Source: CAZWCX01 sp964632945 (lineage in GTDB: Bacteria; Planctomycetota; MHYJ01; WSZJ01; CAZWCX01). Taken from it: a DNA stretch of 64,000 bases. Below are positions 1 through 7,437 of this stretch, piece by piece. The translations under genes and the position numbers were made by a program. Within the stretch, counting starts at the first letter, position 1, and every line of letters starts with the position of its first letter. Below the pieces are notes generated by a model that was not told the DNA's origin, ran no database searches, and was given only the letters and a program-made list of their open reading frames with translations. The DNA is taken from contig CAZWCX010000014.1 of NCBI GenBank assembly GCA_964632945.1, positions 17,020 through 81,019 of the forward strand, in the 5' to 3' direction.

Positions 1-66
1 GACGGTCGACCGGTGCCGCTCGGGGGGCCCGCCACGGGGCGGATCTGGGTGAGTCGTCCCGGCTAG
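1..66 (+). CDS. C-terminal end of an unidentified protein (cut by window edge)
   Basis: The first frame of the plus strand is open from the window edge to a TAG at 64-66. It would supply the last 21 residues of a protein that begins outside the window. The residues (Gly, Pro and Arg rich, with an IWVSRPG end) do not identify a family. The orientation is convergent with the selenoprotein gene that follows, and a GC hairpin lies in between, which fits the end of a transcription unit. This is weak evidence because any GC-rich frame stays open over such a short span. Confidence 0.25.
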   Translation, partial: DGRPVPLGGPATGRIWVSRPG

Positions 67-76
67 CGCTCGCCGT

Positions 77-100
77 GGCGGGCCCGGTCCCGGACCCGCC
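77..100. terminator. GC hairpin between convergent genes
   Basis: GGCGGG at 77-82 pairs with CCCGCC at 95-100, with further CCGG self-complementarity inside. It lies between the plus-strand ORF end and the minus-strand selenoprotein end. There is no T tract, so a role as terminator is inferred from position only. Confidence 0.3.
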
Positions 101-112
101 CGCGGCGGCGGG

Positions 113-352
113 TCATTTCCGGCCCTTGCGATTGATGAGGTCGAGCGCCTCGGGTTCCTCCGGGAACCTTCCTTCCTCGAGCTTCGAATAGACCAGCTTG
201 CCGTCGACGGACAGTTCGAAGCGCCCGCCGTCCGAGGGGACGAGCACGAGCTTCTTCATTTTCTGTCCGTACGTTTCCATCAGGGTCTTGGCCAGGCTCA
301 CGGCCTGGGGTTCGTAGTGTCACGCCGCGCAGTAGACGAGCTGGATTTCCAT
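113..352 (-). CDS. selW: SelW-like selenoprotein (Rdx family), UGA-encoded Sec at residue 11
   Basis: A 79-codon gene whose 11th codon is TGA (322-320). The start at 352 (ATG) has a strong AGGAGG five bases upstream. Reading through TGA gives MEIQLVYCAAU, so Cys8 and Sec11 form the CxxU redox motif in the expected first strand-loop of the SelW/Rdx thioredoxin-like fold. The remainder matches the family too, with GGRFELSVDGKLVYSK followed by GRFP. A conventional reading would start only at the GTG at 301 and lose the redox centre. A SECIS-like hairpin follows the TGA at the right distance (separate entry). TGA is an ordinary stop elsewhere in the window, so general code reassignment is unlikely. 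SelW-family proteins are small thiol/selenol redox proteins; the substrate is unknown. A nonsense-mutated Cys homologue is the alternative, but it would not explain the hairpin. Confidence 0.8.
292..308 (-). promoter_or_regulatory. Bacterial SECIS-like hairpin downstream of the UGA
   Basis: On the minus strand, CCAGGC (308-303) pairs perfectly with GCCTGG (297-292) around the loop CGTGA. The loop begins 18 bases after the UGA and its second base is G. Published bacterial SECIS models ask for an upper stem of at least 4 bp, a small apical loop with a G in its first two bases, and roughly 16-37 nt from the UGA; this hairpin meets all three. It would recruit SelB during translation. Confidence 0.65.
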
Positions 353-411
353 CGGGGCCTCCTCAAACGACCGGGACCGATCTTATCATGCGACCCTCTC
401 CGGGGCGAGGA

Positions 412-714
412 TCAGGCATACGGGCACTCCGGGAGATACTCGACCACTTCGAAATCGTGGCCGTCCGGGTCGAGGACGTAGACGGCGGGGCCTTCCCTCC
501 GCGGGGATGACTCGCTCCACGCCACGCCTTCGCGCTGCAGCCGCCGCCGGAAGCCCGCGAGGTCGCGGGTGACGAACCCGAAGTGGTGGATGGCCGCCCG
601 GCCGGCGGGGTCTGCGGGCGCGAGGTCCGGGTCTTCCGTGAGGGCGACGTAGAAGCGGTCGGCGCCGACGTGCGCCGAGCGACCCCCCGCCTTCGATTCC
701 CCGCGGCGGTGCGC
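412..714 (-). pseudogene. VOC (glyoxalase/bleomycin-resistance) domain remnant, N-terminus missing
   Basis: The minus frame ending at TGA 414-412 reads as the C-terminal two thirds of a VOC-superfamily protein. It has AIHHFGFVTRDLAGF (metal-binding His region), VYVLDPDGHDFEVVEY (final strand with the metal-binding Glu) and an upstream FYVALTEDPD strand. An in-frame TAG at 717-715 closes the frame, no ATG or GTG start lies in the homologous part, and sequence upstream of the TAG in this frame is not VOC-like. About 45 residues of the first beta-alpha-beta module are therefore missing. I read this as a decayed gene. A frameshift or assembly error upstream is the alternative. Confidence 0.5.
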
Positions 715-863
715 CTATCGCATCACGCCCGTCCGGAGTCCGGAGCGGACGCGGAGGGGCGGCGGTCGCAGACGGTCGAATCGGGGGGACTGAGTCCCCG
801 GAGCGGCGTCGGCACGGGGATCAAGGGGATTGCCGGGACGAGTCTTCGACCCCGGGGCCCCGG

Positions 864-1313
864 CTACCCCTCGCCCCGCTCGCGCCGTCGCCAGGTCGCG
901 GCGGTCGGGTCGCCATCCGACGGCACCGGAGCATCGCCACGGTGCTCGAGCCTCCGCCGGCCGGCGGCGAGCCGGTCGCGCAGGGGGGAGAGGTCGAATT
1001 GCTTGGGCAGACAGTCGTCGGCGCCGGCCGATCGGGCGGCATCGAAACATTCATGGACGGGCAGCCCGGTCAGGAGGATCAGGACCTTGCCCTCCAGGGC
1101 CGCGTCGGCGCGGACCCGACGGCAGAGCTGGAGGCCGTCCAGGCGGGGCATGCGCCAGTCGATGATCGCGAGGTCGGGCGCGCCGGGGCGGCGCAGCGCC
1201 TCCCAGGCTTCGATCCCGTCCCGGACGGTCTCGACCTCATAGCCCCATTGCGCCAAGGCCCGGACGAGGAGCAAGCGGGTGTCCGGGTCATCATCGGCCA
1301 GCAACAGGTTCAC
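864..1313 (-). CDS. Stand-alone response regulator receiver (REC) protein
   Basis: A 149-residue protein starting at GTG 1313, with GGGAG about 9 bases upstream. The receiver fold covers roughly residues 1-120. It has the acidic cluster DDDPD after the first strand, the phospho-acceptor Asp in IIDWRMPRLDG, the conserved Thr in LLTGLP and the Lys in LPKQF. The last 25-30 residues are charged and carry no recognisable output domain. Such single-domain receivers relay phosphate from a histidine kinase to a partner protein; no kinase gene is adjacent, so the partner is unknown. Longer starts (to 1445) would add a non-conserved Arg-rich leader and are less likely. Confidence 0.85.
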   Translation of the reverse strand: MNLLLADDDPDTRLLLVRALAQWGYEVETVRDGIEAWEALRRPGAPDLAIIDWRMPRLDGLQLCRRVRADAALEGKVLILLTGLPVHECFDAARSAGADDCLPKQFDLSPLRDRLAAGRRRLEHRGDAPVPSDGDPTAATWRRRERGEG

Positions 1314-1711
1314 TTCGCGCTCCCGGGCGAATGGGGCGGCGGGGGAATCACGCCGCTCCCTGGAGTGTACCGGATCGCGGCGCGCAGGGGAAGTCGCAAC
1401 GGGCCGCGCGGCGGCCCCGCGCCGATGCGCCTCCGCCATTTCCATTGACAGGTCGCGCGGCCGGCCCGCAGGATACTCGCCGCGCCCCGTCCTCCACGCG
1501 GCGTCGGGCTCTCATGCGCTCCGGGACGGGGATGGCAGGGAGGCGGTGTCCCGAGGACGAGTCGCAGGCGTGGATTCCCGACGCGGTTCCGCCCGACCTC
1601 GGGTCGCACCCCGCGACTCGCCGGGAGGTCGCGGTCGCAGCCCGGCTCCGATCCCCGCCGGCACGGGGGGCGAGCGTTTCCAGGGATCGACCGCGGCTCC
1701 AGGAGGCGTCC
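1314..1711. other. Divergent intergenic region between receiver and GNAT/nitrilase genes
   Basis: 398 bases without a convincing gene. The open frames here are GC-driven and lack family resemblance. A perfect TTGACA is present at 1445-1450 (separate entry) and a strong AGGAGG precedes the GNAT/nitrilase start. Nothing else was recognised. Confidence 0.5.
1445..1475 (+). promoter_or_regulatory. Possible sigma70 promoter for the GNAT/nitrilase gene
   Basis: TTGACA (1445-1450) is a consensus -35 box. The best -10 is AGGATA at 1470-1475 with a 19-base spacer, longer than ideal. The start codon is 240 bases downstream, so this is tentative. Confidence 0.3.
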
Positions 1712-3268
1712 ATGGCCAAAATCAACCTGGCGGAGTTCGAGAAGAAGGTCGTCCTGCGCTCGCTTCGGATGGACGACTTCGATCAACTGATCGCGCTGCA
1801 GACCCGATGCTTCCCAGGCATGAAACCGTGGACGCGCGAGCAGATCGACAGCCAGCTCAAGCTCTTCCCCGAGGGGCAGATCTGCATCGAGCACAAGGGC
1901 AAGTTGATCGCCTCGTCCAATTCGCTCATCGTCGAGTTCGCCCGGTACACCGACTGGCACAACTGGAAGGAGATCGCGGACTCGGGCATGATCCGCAACC
2001 ACGCGCCGCGCGGCGATACGATGTACGGGATCGAGATTATGGTCGATCCGAAGTTCCGCGGCATGAAACTCTCCCGGCGCCTCTACGACGAACGCAAGCG
2101 GATCGCCCGGGACCGGAATCTCCAGCGGATCGTCATCGGGGGGCGGATCCCCGGCTACGGCAAGCACGCGGACAAGATGTCGGCCTACGACTATGTCGAG
2201 CGGGTGATCGACAAGACGCTCGTCGATCCCGTGCTCACGCCGCAGCTCTCCAACGGGTTCGTCCTCAAGCGGCTCATCCCCGACTATTTTCCGACCGACT
2301 CGGAGTCGCGGGGATACGCGACCTTCCTGGAGTGGAGCAACCTCGCGCACGTTCCGCCCGGAACCGGCATCCGCCGCGCCGCCTCCCAGGTGCGCATCGC
2401 CGCCGTGCAGTACCAGATGCGGCGGGTGGAGAGCTTCGAGGAATTCGGTCGCCAGTGCGAGTACTTCGTGGACGTCGCGTCGGACTACAAGGCGGACTTC
2501 GTCGTCTTCCCGGAACTCTTCACCAATCAGCTGCTCTCGATCGTCAAGGCCGAGCGTCCGGGCCTGGCGGCGCGGGCGCTGGCCGAATTCACACCCCGCT
2601 ACCTGGAGTTTTTCACGCGTCTGGCCGTGAAGTACAACGTGAACATCATCGGCGGGTCCCAATTCACGCTCGAGGGCCACGAGCTCTACAATGTCGCCTA
2701 CCTGTTCCGGCGCGACGGGACCCTCGGCCGGCAGGAAAAGCTCCACGTCACCCCCAACGAGCGCCGCTGGTGGGGCGTGATGCCGGGCCGAAGCTTCGGC
2801 ACGCTCGACACCGACTGCGGCCGCGTGTGCATCCTGATTTGCTACGACGTGGAATTCCCCGAACTCGGACGGCTGGCCGCCTCCCAGGGGGCGAACATCC
2901 TCTTCGTCCCGTTCAATACGGACGAGCGCTACGGCTATCTGCGCATCCGGTACTGCGCCCACGCGCGCTGCATCGAGAATCACGTCTATGCGGTGATCTC
3001 CGGGTGCGTCGGGAATCTTCCCTTCGTCGAAAACGCGGACATTCACTACGCCCAGTCGGGGATCTTCGAACCGTCGGACATCCCGTTCAGCTGGGAGGCC
3101 GTGGCCGCGGAGTGCACGCCCAACATCGAAACGCTGATCATCCACGACGTGGACCTGGACCTGCTCCGGCATCATCGTCGCGCGGGGACGGTGCAGAACT
3201 GGAATGACCGGCGGACGGACCTTTACCGGGTGGCGTGGTCCCAGGGGGGGGAACGGAAGGAAGTGTAG
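1712..3268 (+). CDS. Bifunctional GNAT acetyltransferase / carbon-nitrogen hydrolase
   Basis: A 518-residue fusion. Residues about 12-215 are a GNAT-type acyltransferase domain (strand IEIMVDPKFRGMKLSRRLYD, the acetyl-CoA loop region). Residues about 225-500 are a nitrilase-superfamily hydrolase. The nitrilase catalytic triad is visible: Glu268 in FPELF, Lys343 in QEKLHVTP and Cys377 in LICYDVEFPE. The ATG at 1712 follows AGGAGG at a good distance and is where the conserved domain begins. This fused architecture is a known family in many bacteria, presumed to modify an amine and hydrolyse an amide bond, but the natural substrate is not established. It is convergent with the stress-protein gene and separated from it by a strong hairpin. 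Confidence 0.9.
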   Translation: MAKINLAEFEKKVVLRSLRMDDFDQLIALQTRCFPGMKPWTREQIDSQLKLFPEGQICIEHKGKLIASSNSLIVEFARYTDWHNWKEIADSGMIRNHAPRGDTMYGIEIMVDPKFRGMKLSRRLYDERKRIARDRNLQRIVIGGRIPGYGKHADKMSAYDYVERVIDKTLVDPVLTPQLSNGFVLKRLIPDYFPTDSESRGYATFLEWSNLAHVPPGTGIRRAASQVRIAAVQYQMRRVESFEEFGRQCEYFVDVASDYKADFVVFPELFTNQLLSIVKAERPGLAARALAEFTPRYLEFFTRLAVKYNVNIIGGSQFTLEGHELYNVAYLFRRDGTLGRQEKLHVTPNERRWWGVMPGRSFGTLDTDCGRVCILICYDVEFPELGRLAASQGANILFVPFNTDERYGYLRIRYCAHARCIENHVYAVISGCVGNLPFVENADIHYAQSGIFEPSDIPFSWEAVAAECTPNIETLIIHDVDLDLLRHHRRAGTVQNWNDRRTDLYRVAWSQGGERKEV

Positions 3269-3292
3269 TCCGGGCGGAGCCCCGGCGTCGTC

Positions 3293-3318
3293 CCGGCCGC
3301 GCGGGGGTGCGCGGCCGG
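3293..3318. terminator. Bidirectional hairpin terminator, 10-bp perfect stem
   Basis: CCGGCCGCGC (3293-3302) and GCGCGGCCGG (3309-3318) form a perfect 10-bp stem with loop GGGGGT, placed between the ends of two convergent genes. It lacks a T tract, as is common in GC-rich genomes. Confidence 0.6.
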
Positions 3319-3336
3319 AGGGCGCGATGCGCGGGG

Positions 3337-4272
3337 CTACTTCTTGCGCGCGCCCTTTCCCTTCTTCTCCAGCACGTCGTGACGCACGACCAGCAGCGGC
3401 CGGTCGGACTCCTGCACGATCCGGCTCGCCAGCGCGCCGTGCAGCAGATGCTCGAAGGCGCCGTGGCCGTGGACCCGCAGGGCGAGCAGGTCCACCTTCT
3501 CCGCGCGGGCCGCCTTCAGGATCGGGGCGGGCGGGCGCCCACGCACGAGCACCTCGCGGGTGGGGACGCCGCTTCGCCGCAGTTTCCCCGCGAGGTCGCG
3601 AAACCGCTGCTTCACCGACTTCTCGTGCCGCGTCATCGTCTCCTCGAGTTCGCGGATCGCGCGGGTCTTGCGCGTGTGCCCCCACAGGTCGGCGTGCAAT
3701 CGCTCGGCGTCGTCGAGCACCGCGAACGCATGGATCAGGCGCAGGCCCGCGCCGTGCTCGCGCGCCAGTTCCGACGCCAACGGGAGGATGCGCTCCGACT
3801 CGTCGCTGCCGTCGAGGGGGACGCCGATGCGGGAGATCCCTTTCTTGCCGGGAGCGGCGCACCCCGCCGGGACGACCAGGACCGGGACGTGCGTGCCGTG
3901 CAGGACCGCCTCGGTCGTGCCGCCCAGCATCCGGCGTTCCAGCTTGTGCCCGCCCCGCGTCGCCAGCGCGATCAGGTCGCAGCCCTCGCGTCGCGCGGCC
4001 TCGATCAGGCGCCGGGCCACCGAGCCGAACCGGAGCAGGGTCTTCGGGCGGGGCTCGTACCGGCCCGCGATCTCCCGCAGATAGGACTCGGCCGCGTCGG
4101 TGAACACCTGCAACGCCACCGCGCTCCCGTCCGGGCTCGGCGGGACCACGGGCTCCAGCACCCGCACCAGCAGCATCCGGGACTTGGGAAACAGTTCGCG
4201 AACCCAGTCGATCACGGCTTCCGATTCCCGGCTGCCGTCGAGACCCACGAGGACGTGATCAAAGGCCGCCAT
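3337..4272 (-). CDS. Universal stress protein with two tandem USP domains
   Basis: A 311-residue protein with two UspA-type domains, about residues 1-145 and 155-295. Each begins with the typical strand (FDHVLVGLDGSRESE; RIGVPLDGSDESE) and ends with the strand after the nucleotide-binding loop (VPVLVVPAG; RPLLVVRHD). Domain 1 has a GGHKLERRMLGGTT loop resembling the ATP-binding GxxG-9x-G(S/T) signature; domain 2 is less complete. The ATG at 4272 has GGGGAGG five bases upstream. The cytoplasmic USP family supports survival in starvation or oxidative stress, but a specific role cannot be read. The C-terminus is Lys/Arg rich. It has its own likely promoter, divergent from the nitrite reductase operon. 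Confidence 0.85.
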   Translation of the reverse strand: MAAFDHVLVGLDGSRESEAVIDWVRELFPKSRMLLVRVLEPVVPPSPDGSAVALQVFTDAAESYLREIAGRYEPRPKTLLRFGSVARRLIEAARREGCDLIALATRGGHKLERRMLGGTTEAVLHGTHVPVLVVPAGCAAPGKKGISRIGVPLDGSDESERILPLASELAREHGAGLRLIHAFAVLDDAERLHADLWGHTRKTRAIRELEETMTRHEKSVKQRFRDLAGKLRRSGVPTREVLVRGRPPAPILKAARAEKVDLLALRVHGHGAFEHLLHGALASRIVQESDRPLLVVRHDVLEKKGKGARKK

Positions 4273-4338
4273 GTTTCCTCCCCTTTTGCCGAGGTTCTGG
4301 ACCTGCCGCGCGCGCGGAGTTTCCTTCCGAACGCGCGC

Positions 4339-4368
4339 AGGATACCCTGCCGGGCCTCCCCCCCGCAA
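4339..4368 (-). promoter_or_regulatory. Sigma70-like promoter of the universal stress protein gene
   Basis: On the minus strand, TTGCGG (4368-4363), an 18-base spacer and TATCCT (4344-4339). The start codon is about 67 bases downstream, which leaves a normal leader. Confidence 0.5.
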
Positions 4369-4401
4369 GCGATCGGTGGTGCGCGAAAGACCCGAACGGA
4401 C

Positions 4402-4430
4402 TTGTCCAGACGCCGGGTGCGTGATATCCT
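4402..4430 (+). promoter_or_regulatory. Sigma70-like promoter of the nrf operon
   Basis: TTGTCC (4402-4407), a 17-base spacer and TATCCT (4425-4430), ending 37 bases before the ATG of the thioredoxin-like gene. It is back to back with the stress-protein promoter. No obvious Fnr or Nar palindrome was seen next to it. Confidence 0.55.
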
Positions 4431-4466
4431 GTGCCTCTTTCCCGACGCATCAGGGAGCCCGCCGCC

Positions 4467-5426
4467 ATGTCCGCGCTGCCCCGTCCAGCCCTCTTCCTGG
4501 TGATCGCGGGCCTCGCCGCCTGCGCCGCCGCCGGTTGGGCGGGCAACAAGGCCCAAGTCGGCGGCGCCGCCCCCGGATTCCAGGTCAGCGCCTACCCCGA
4601 TGGGCGGCCCGTCACGCTCGATGCGTTGCACGGAACCCCTGCGATCCTGGAATTCTGGAGCACCCAGTGCGGCCGCTGTCGGGCCGTGATTCCGCACCTG
4701 GCCGACCTGCGCGCGCGCCACGCCCCCGAAGACCTGGCGATCCTGGCCGTCACGGAGGAGTCCGCCGAACAGATCCGGGAATTCGTCGCCGGCGCCGGCA
4801 TCAACTACGAAGTCGGTTTGGACCCGGGATACAAGGCGCACGGCGAGTATGGAGTGAAGGACTACCCCCTCGGCTTCGTCCTGGACCCCGAAGGCAGGAT
4901 CGCCTTCGAGGGCGCCCCCGGGACGCCGGCGTTCGACGCCGCGGTGGAGGCGGTGGTCGCCGAGGTGGCCGCCCGGCGCCCCTTCGGGCGGTACTACGCG
5001 GCGCTGGTCGAGCGGGGCGAGGGCCAGGACTCGGTCCTGCTCGAGGCGACCCTCACGGCGGGACCGAAGGCGCCCCGCCGCTCCCTCTCCATCGACGTCA
5101 TGGGCGCCCACTACGAAGCCCAGACCGCCGGCGGGGCGGTCCGCCGTGCCGACCTGCCCCTCACCGACGCTGAACGCGCGGACCTGATGGCGGCCCTGCG
5201 GGGCGCCGACCTGGCGCGCCAGCCACGCGGGTACGGTGCGGTCAAGCCGGGCTCCGCCCTCGCCGAAATCACCGTCCTCTTCGGCGCCGACGCCGTCAAG
5301 ACCGTGGTGCTCGCCCCCGCCGCGGGCGCCTACCGGAACAAGGGCGCCGGCGTCCCGCCCGCGGTCGCCGCCCTCTGGAAACGACTCGAGCCCCTGCTGC
5401 AGCGGGGCGAAGCGAGGGCGCGGTGA
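4467..5426 (+). CDS. TlpA/ResA-like thioredoxin lipoprotein, nrf operon
   Basis: 319 residues. The N-terminus is a signal segment with a good lipobox (LAAC, Cys19), so the protein is probably a membrane-anchored lipoprotein facing the periplasm. A thioredoxin-like domain follows (about 33-170) with the active-site pair Cys68-Gly-Arg-Cys71 in FWSTQCGRCRAVIPHL and the cis-Pro region KDYPLGFVLDPEG. The C-terminal half (about 170-319) is not recognised. The stop overlaps the nrfH start by four bases. TlpA/ResA-type proteins reduce apocytochrome c cysteines before haem ligation, so co-expression with two multihaem cytochromes is a sensible context; this role is inferred. Confidence 0.85.
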   Translation: MSALPRPALFLVIAGLAACAAAGWAGNKAQVGGAAPGFQVSAYPDGRPVTLDALHGTPAILEFWSTQCGRCRAVIPHLADLRARHAPEDLAILAVTEESAEQIREFVAGAGINYEVGLDPGYKAHGEYGVKDYPLGFVLDPEGRIAFEGAPGTPAFDAAVEAVVAEVAARRPFGRYYAALVERGEGQDSVLLEATLTAGPKAPRRSLSIDVMGAHYEAQTAGGAVRRADLPLTDAERADLMAALRGADLARQPRGYGAVKPGSALAEITVLFGADAVKTVVLAPAAGAYRNKGAGVPPAVAALWKRLEPLLQRGEARAR

Positions 5427-5869
5427 TTCCCCGAATCGCGCTTGCCGCGCTCCTCGGCCTGCTGGCCGGCCTCGGCGGCTATACGTTCTTCTATGCGCAG
5501 GGGATCTCGTACTTCAGCAACGACCCGCGCGCCTGCGTGAATTGCCACATCATGCGCGAGGCTCACGAAGGATGGCTCAAGGCCAGCCATCACGCCCATG
5601 CGACCTGCAACGACTGTCACGTGCCCCAGGACTTCCTCGGCAAGTACGTGTCCAAGGCAGTCAATGGGTACAACCACTCCAAGGGATTCACCCTCCAGGA
5701 TTTCCATGAGCCGCTCCGGATCACTCCGGCCAACCGGAAGGCCTTGCGCGAGAACTGCCTGCGCTGCCACGCGAATCTGGTCGGGGAACTCGTGGTCCAC
5801 GACCGTGCCGGGGACGTCCTGGATTGCGTCCGGTGCCATGCCCGCGTCGGGCACGGCCCCATCCGTTGA
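5423..5869 (+). CDS. nrfH: Cytochrome c nitrite reductase small subunit NrfH
   Basis: 148 residues from a GTG start that overlaps the previous stop (GTGA). There is one N-terminal membrane helix (about 4-25) and then a tetrahaem domain with four CxxCH sites at Cys38, Cys62, Cys112 and Cys135. This is the NapC/NirT-family organisation of NrfH, which oxidises menaquinol in the membrane and passes electrons to NrfA. The length matches the family. It lies 11 bases upstream of nrfA. No nrfB, nrfC or nrfD is present, consistent with the NrfHA type of system. Confidence 0.92.
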   Translation: MIPRIALAALLGLLAGLGGYTFFYAQGISYFSNDPRACVNCHIMREAHEGWLKASHHAHATCNDCHVPQDFLGKYVSKAVNGYNHSKGFTLQDFHEPLRITPANRKALRENCLRCHANLVGELVVHDRAGDVLDCVRCHARVGHGPIR

Positions 5870-5880
5870 GCGAGTTGCCG

Positions 5881-7329
5881 ATGACCGAGTCCGCCGTTCC
5901 GACCTCCGGTTCGACCCCCTCCCCCTGGAAGCGCCGCCTGCTCTACGCCGTGGCCCTGGGGGGCACCGCCGTCGCCACCGTCGGCGTCATGCTCCTGCGC
6001 GAGAACATTGCCGAACGGAAGGCGGAGGCCCGCCAGGTGGTGTTCAAGGTCGTGAACCTGACCGAGGACACGATCGATCCCGCCGAGTGGGGCAAGAACT
6101 TCCCGCGTCAGTACGACTCCTTCCGCCGCACCGTCGACACCGAGCGTACGCGCCACGGCGGCAGCGACGCCTTTCAGAAGCTGGACGACGACCCGCGCTG
6201 GCGCGTCCTTTTCGAGGGGTATGCCTTCTCCGTGGATTACCGCGAAGAACGCGGCCACGCGTACATGCTGTCGGACCAGGAGGAGACCGAGCGGGTCAAG
6301 CGCTTTCCCCAGCCGGGCGCATGCCTGCACTGCCACTCCTCGGTTCTGCCCGCCTACCGCGCGAAGGGGCGCGAGGCCGGCATCCCGGACGACCGGCCGG
6401 CGGAGCAGATCCGCAAGGGGTTCGAGGTGGTTTGCGCCATGCCCTACCCGGAGGCCCGACCGCTGGTCACCCATCCGGTCTCCTGCGTCGATTGCCACGA
6501 GCCCGAATCGCTGCAACTGCGCATCACGCGACCGGCCTTCCTGGACGGGATCCGCGCGCTGGCGAAGAGCGGGGCGGCCGTGCCTCACCTGCCCAGCGTG
6601 GAGCGCTGGCGAAAGAACCCCGGCAGCGGCGAGTATGAACCCAACGCAATGGCGTCGCGGCAGGAGTTGCGTTCCCTCGTCTGCGCCCAGTGCCACGTCG
6701 AGTACTACTTTAAGGGCGAAGGAAAGCGGCTGACCTATCCCTGGTCCAAAGGCCTCCGGGTCGAGGAAATCGAGGCGGCCTACGATGAGGCGGGGTGGAA
6801 GGATTGGAAACACCCGCGCACGGGCGCCGCGCTGCTCAAGGCCCAACATCCCGAATTCGAGCTTTGGAGCCAGGGGATCCATGCGCGCAGCGGCGTCTCG
6901 TGCGCCGATTGCCACATGCCGTACGTGCGCGAGGGGGCGATCAAGGTCAGCGACCATCACGTGCGGAGTCCGCTGCTTCACGTCTCACGCTCGTGCGAGA
7001 CCTGCCATCGCTACTCCGAGCAGGAGCTCCTCGCCCGCGCCGCCGCGATCCAGGACCGTACGCGGGACCTGATGACGCGGGCGGAGGAGGCGGTGGTGGC
7101 GCTGATTCGCGCCGTGGAGGACGCGGCCGGGGCGGGGATCCCGGAGGCGGACCTCGAGCCGGCGCGCGGACTGCACCGCCGGGCCGAATGGCGGCTCGAC
7201 TTCGTGGCCGCGGAGAACTCGATGGGGTTCCACGCGCCGCAGGAGTCGGCGCGGATCCTGGCCGAGGCGATCGACTTCGCCCGCCAGGGGGAAAACGCCG
7301 TCTGGCGGCTGCGGGCCGGCAAGAAATGA
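5881..7329 (+). CDS. nrfA: Ammonia-forming cytochrome c nitrite reductase NrfA, CxxCH-type haem 1
   Basis: 482 residues with an uncleaved-looking N-terminal helix (about 20-40). Five haem sites are visible: C148LHCH, C202VDCH, C268AQCH, C341ADCH and C372ETCH. The first, active-site haem has CxxCH rather than the CxxCK known from Escherichia coli, as in the CxxCH subgroup. Other active-site features are kept: the CHVEYYF segment with the catalytic Tyr, and KAQH (320-323), which supplies the Ca ligands Lys and Gln and the catalytic His. The enzyme reduces nitrite to ammonium with six electrons in the periplasm. The ATG at 5881 is chosen because it precedes the anchor helix; the Shine-Dalgarno sequence is weak and coupling to nrfH is likely. 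Confidence 0.93.
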   Translation: MTESAVPTSGSTPSPWKRRLLYAVALGGTAVATVGVMLLRENIAERKAEARQVVFKVVNLTEDTIDPAEWGKNFPRQYDSFRRTVDTERTRHGGSDAFQKLDDDPRWRVLFEGYAFSVDYREERGHAYMLSDQEETERVKRFPQPGACLHCHSSVLPAYRAKGREAGIPDDRPAEQIRKGFEVVCAMPYPEARPLVTHPVSCVDCHEPESLQLRITRPAFLDGIRALAKSGAAVPHLPSVERWRKNPGSGEYEPNAMASRQELRSLVCAQCHVEYYFKGEGKRLTYPWSKGLRVEEIEAAYDEAGWKDWKHPRTGAALLKAQHPEFELWSQGIHARSGVSCADCHMPYVREGAIKVSDHHVRSPLLHVSRSCETCHRYSEQELLARAAAIQDRTRDLMTRAEEAVVALIRAVEDAAGAGIPEADLEPARGLHRRAEWRLDFVAAENSMGFHAPQESARILAEAIDFARQGENAVWRLRAGKK

Positions 7330-7338
7330 CCCGGCCCG

Positions 7339-7368
7339 TTGACCCCGCCGGTCCCGCCCTCCTATAAT
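7339..7368 (+). promoter_or_regulatory. Sigma70 promoter of valS
   Basis: TTGACC (7339-7344), an 18-base spacer and a perfect TATAAT (7363-7368). It starts ten bases after the nrfA stop, so valS is transcribed separately. Confidence 0.7.
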
Positions 7369-7437
7369 GCCCCACCCGCGGCGCCCCCCGGGGGCTTCGC
7401 CGGCCGACCGTTCCGATCCGGATGATGGGGGAGATCC

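Noticed and set aside
113..301. 62-residue ORF from GTG 301 as the complete gene
   Set aside because: It has no ribosome site and lacks the redox motif; the ATG at 352 with AGGAGG and CxxU explains the sequence better.
63..323. 86-codon minus-strand frame overlapping the selenoprotein
   Set aside because: It lies in another frame of the selenoprotein gene, lacks a ribosome site and is Arg-rich without similarity.
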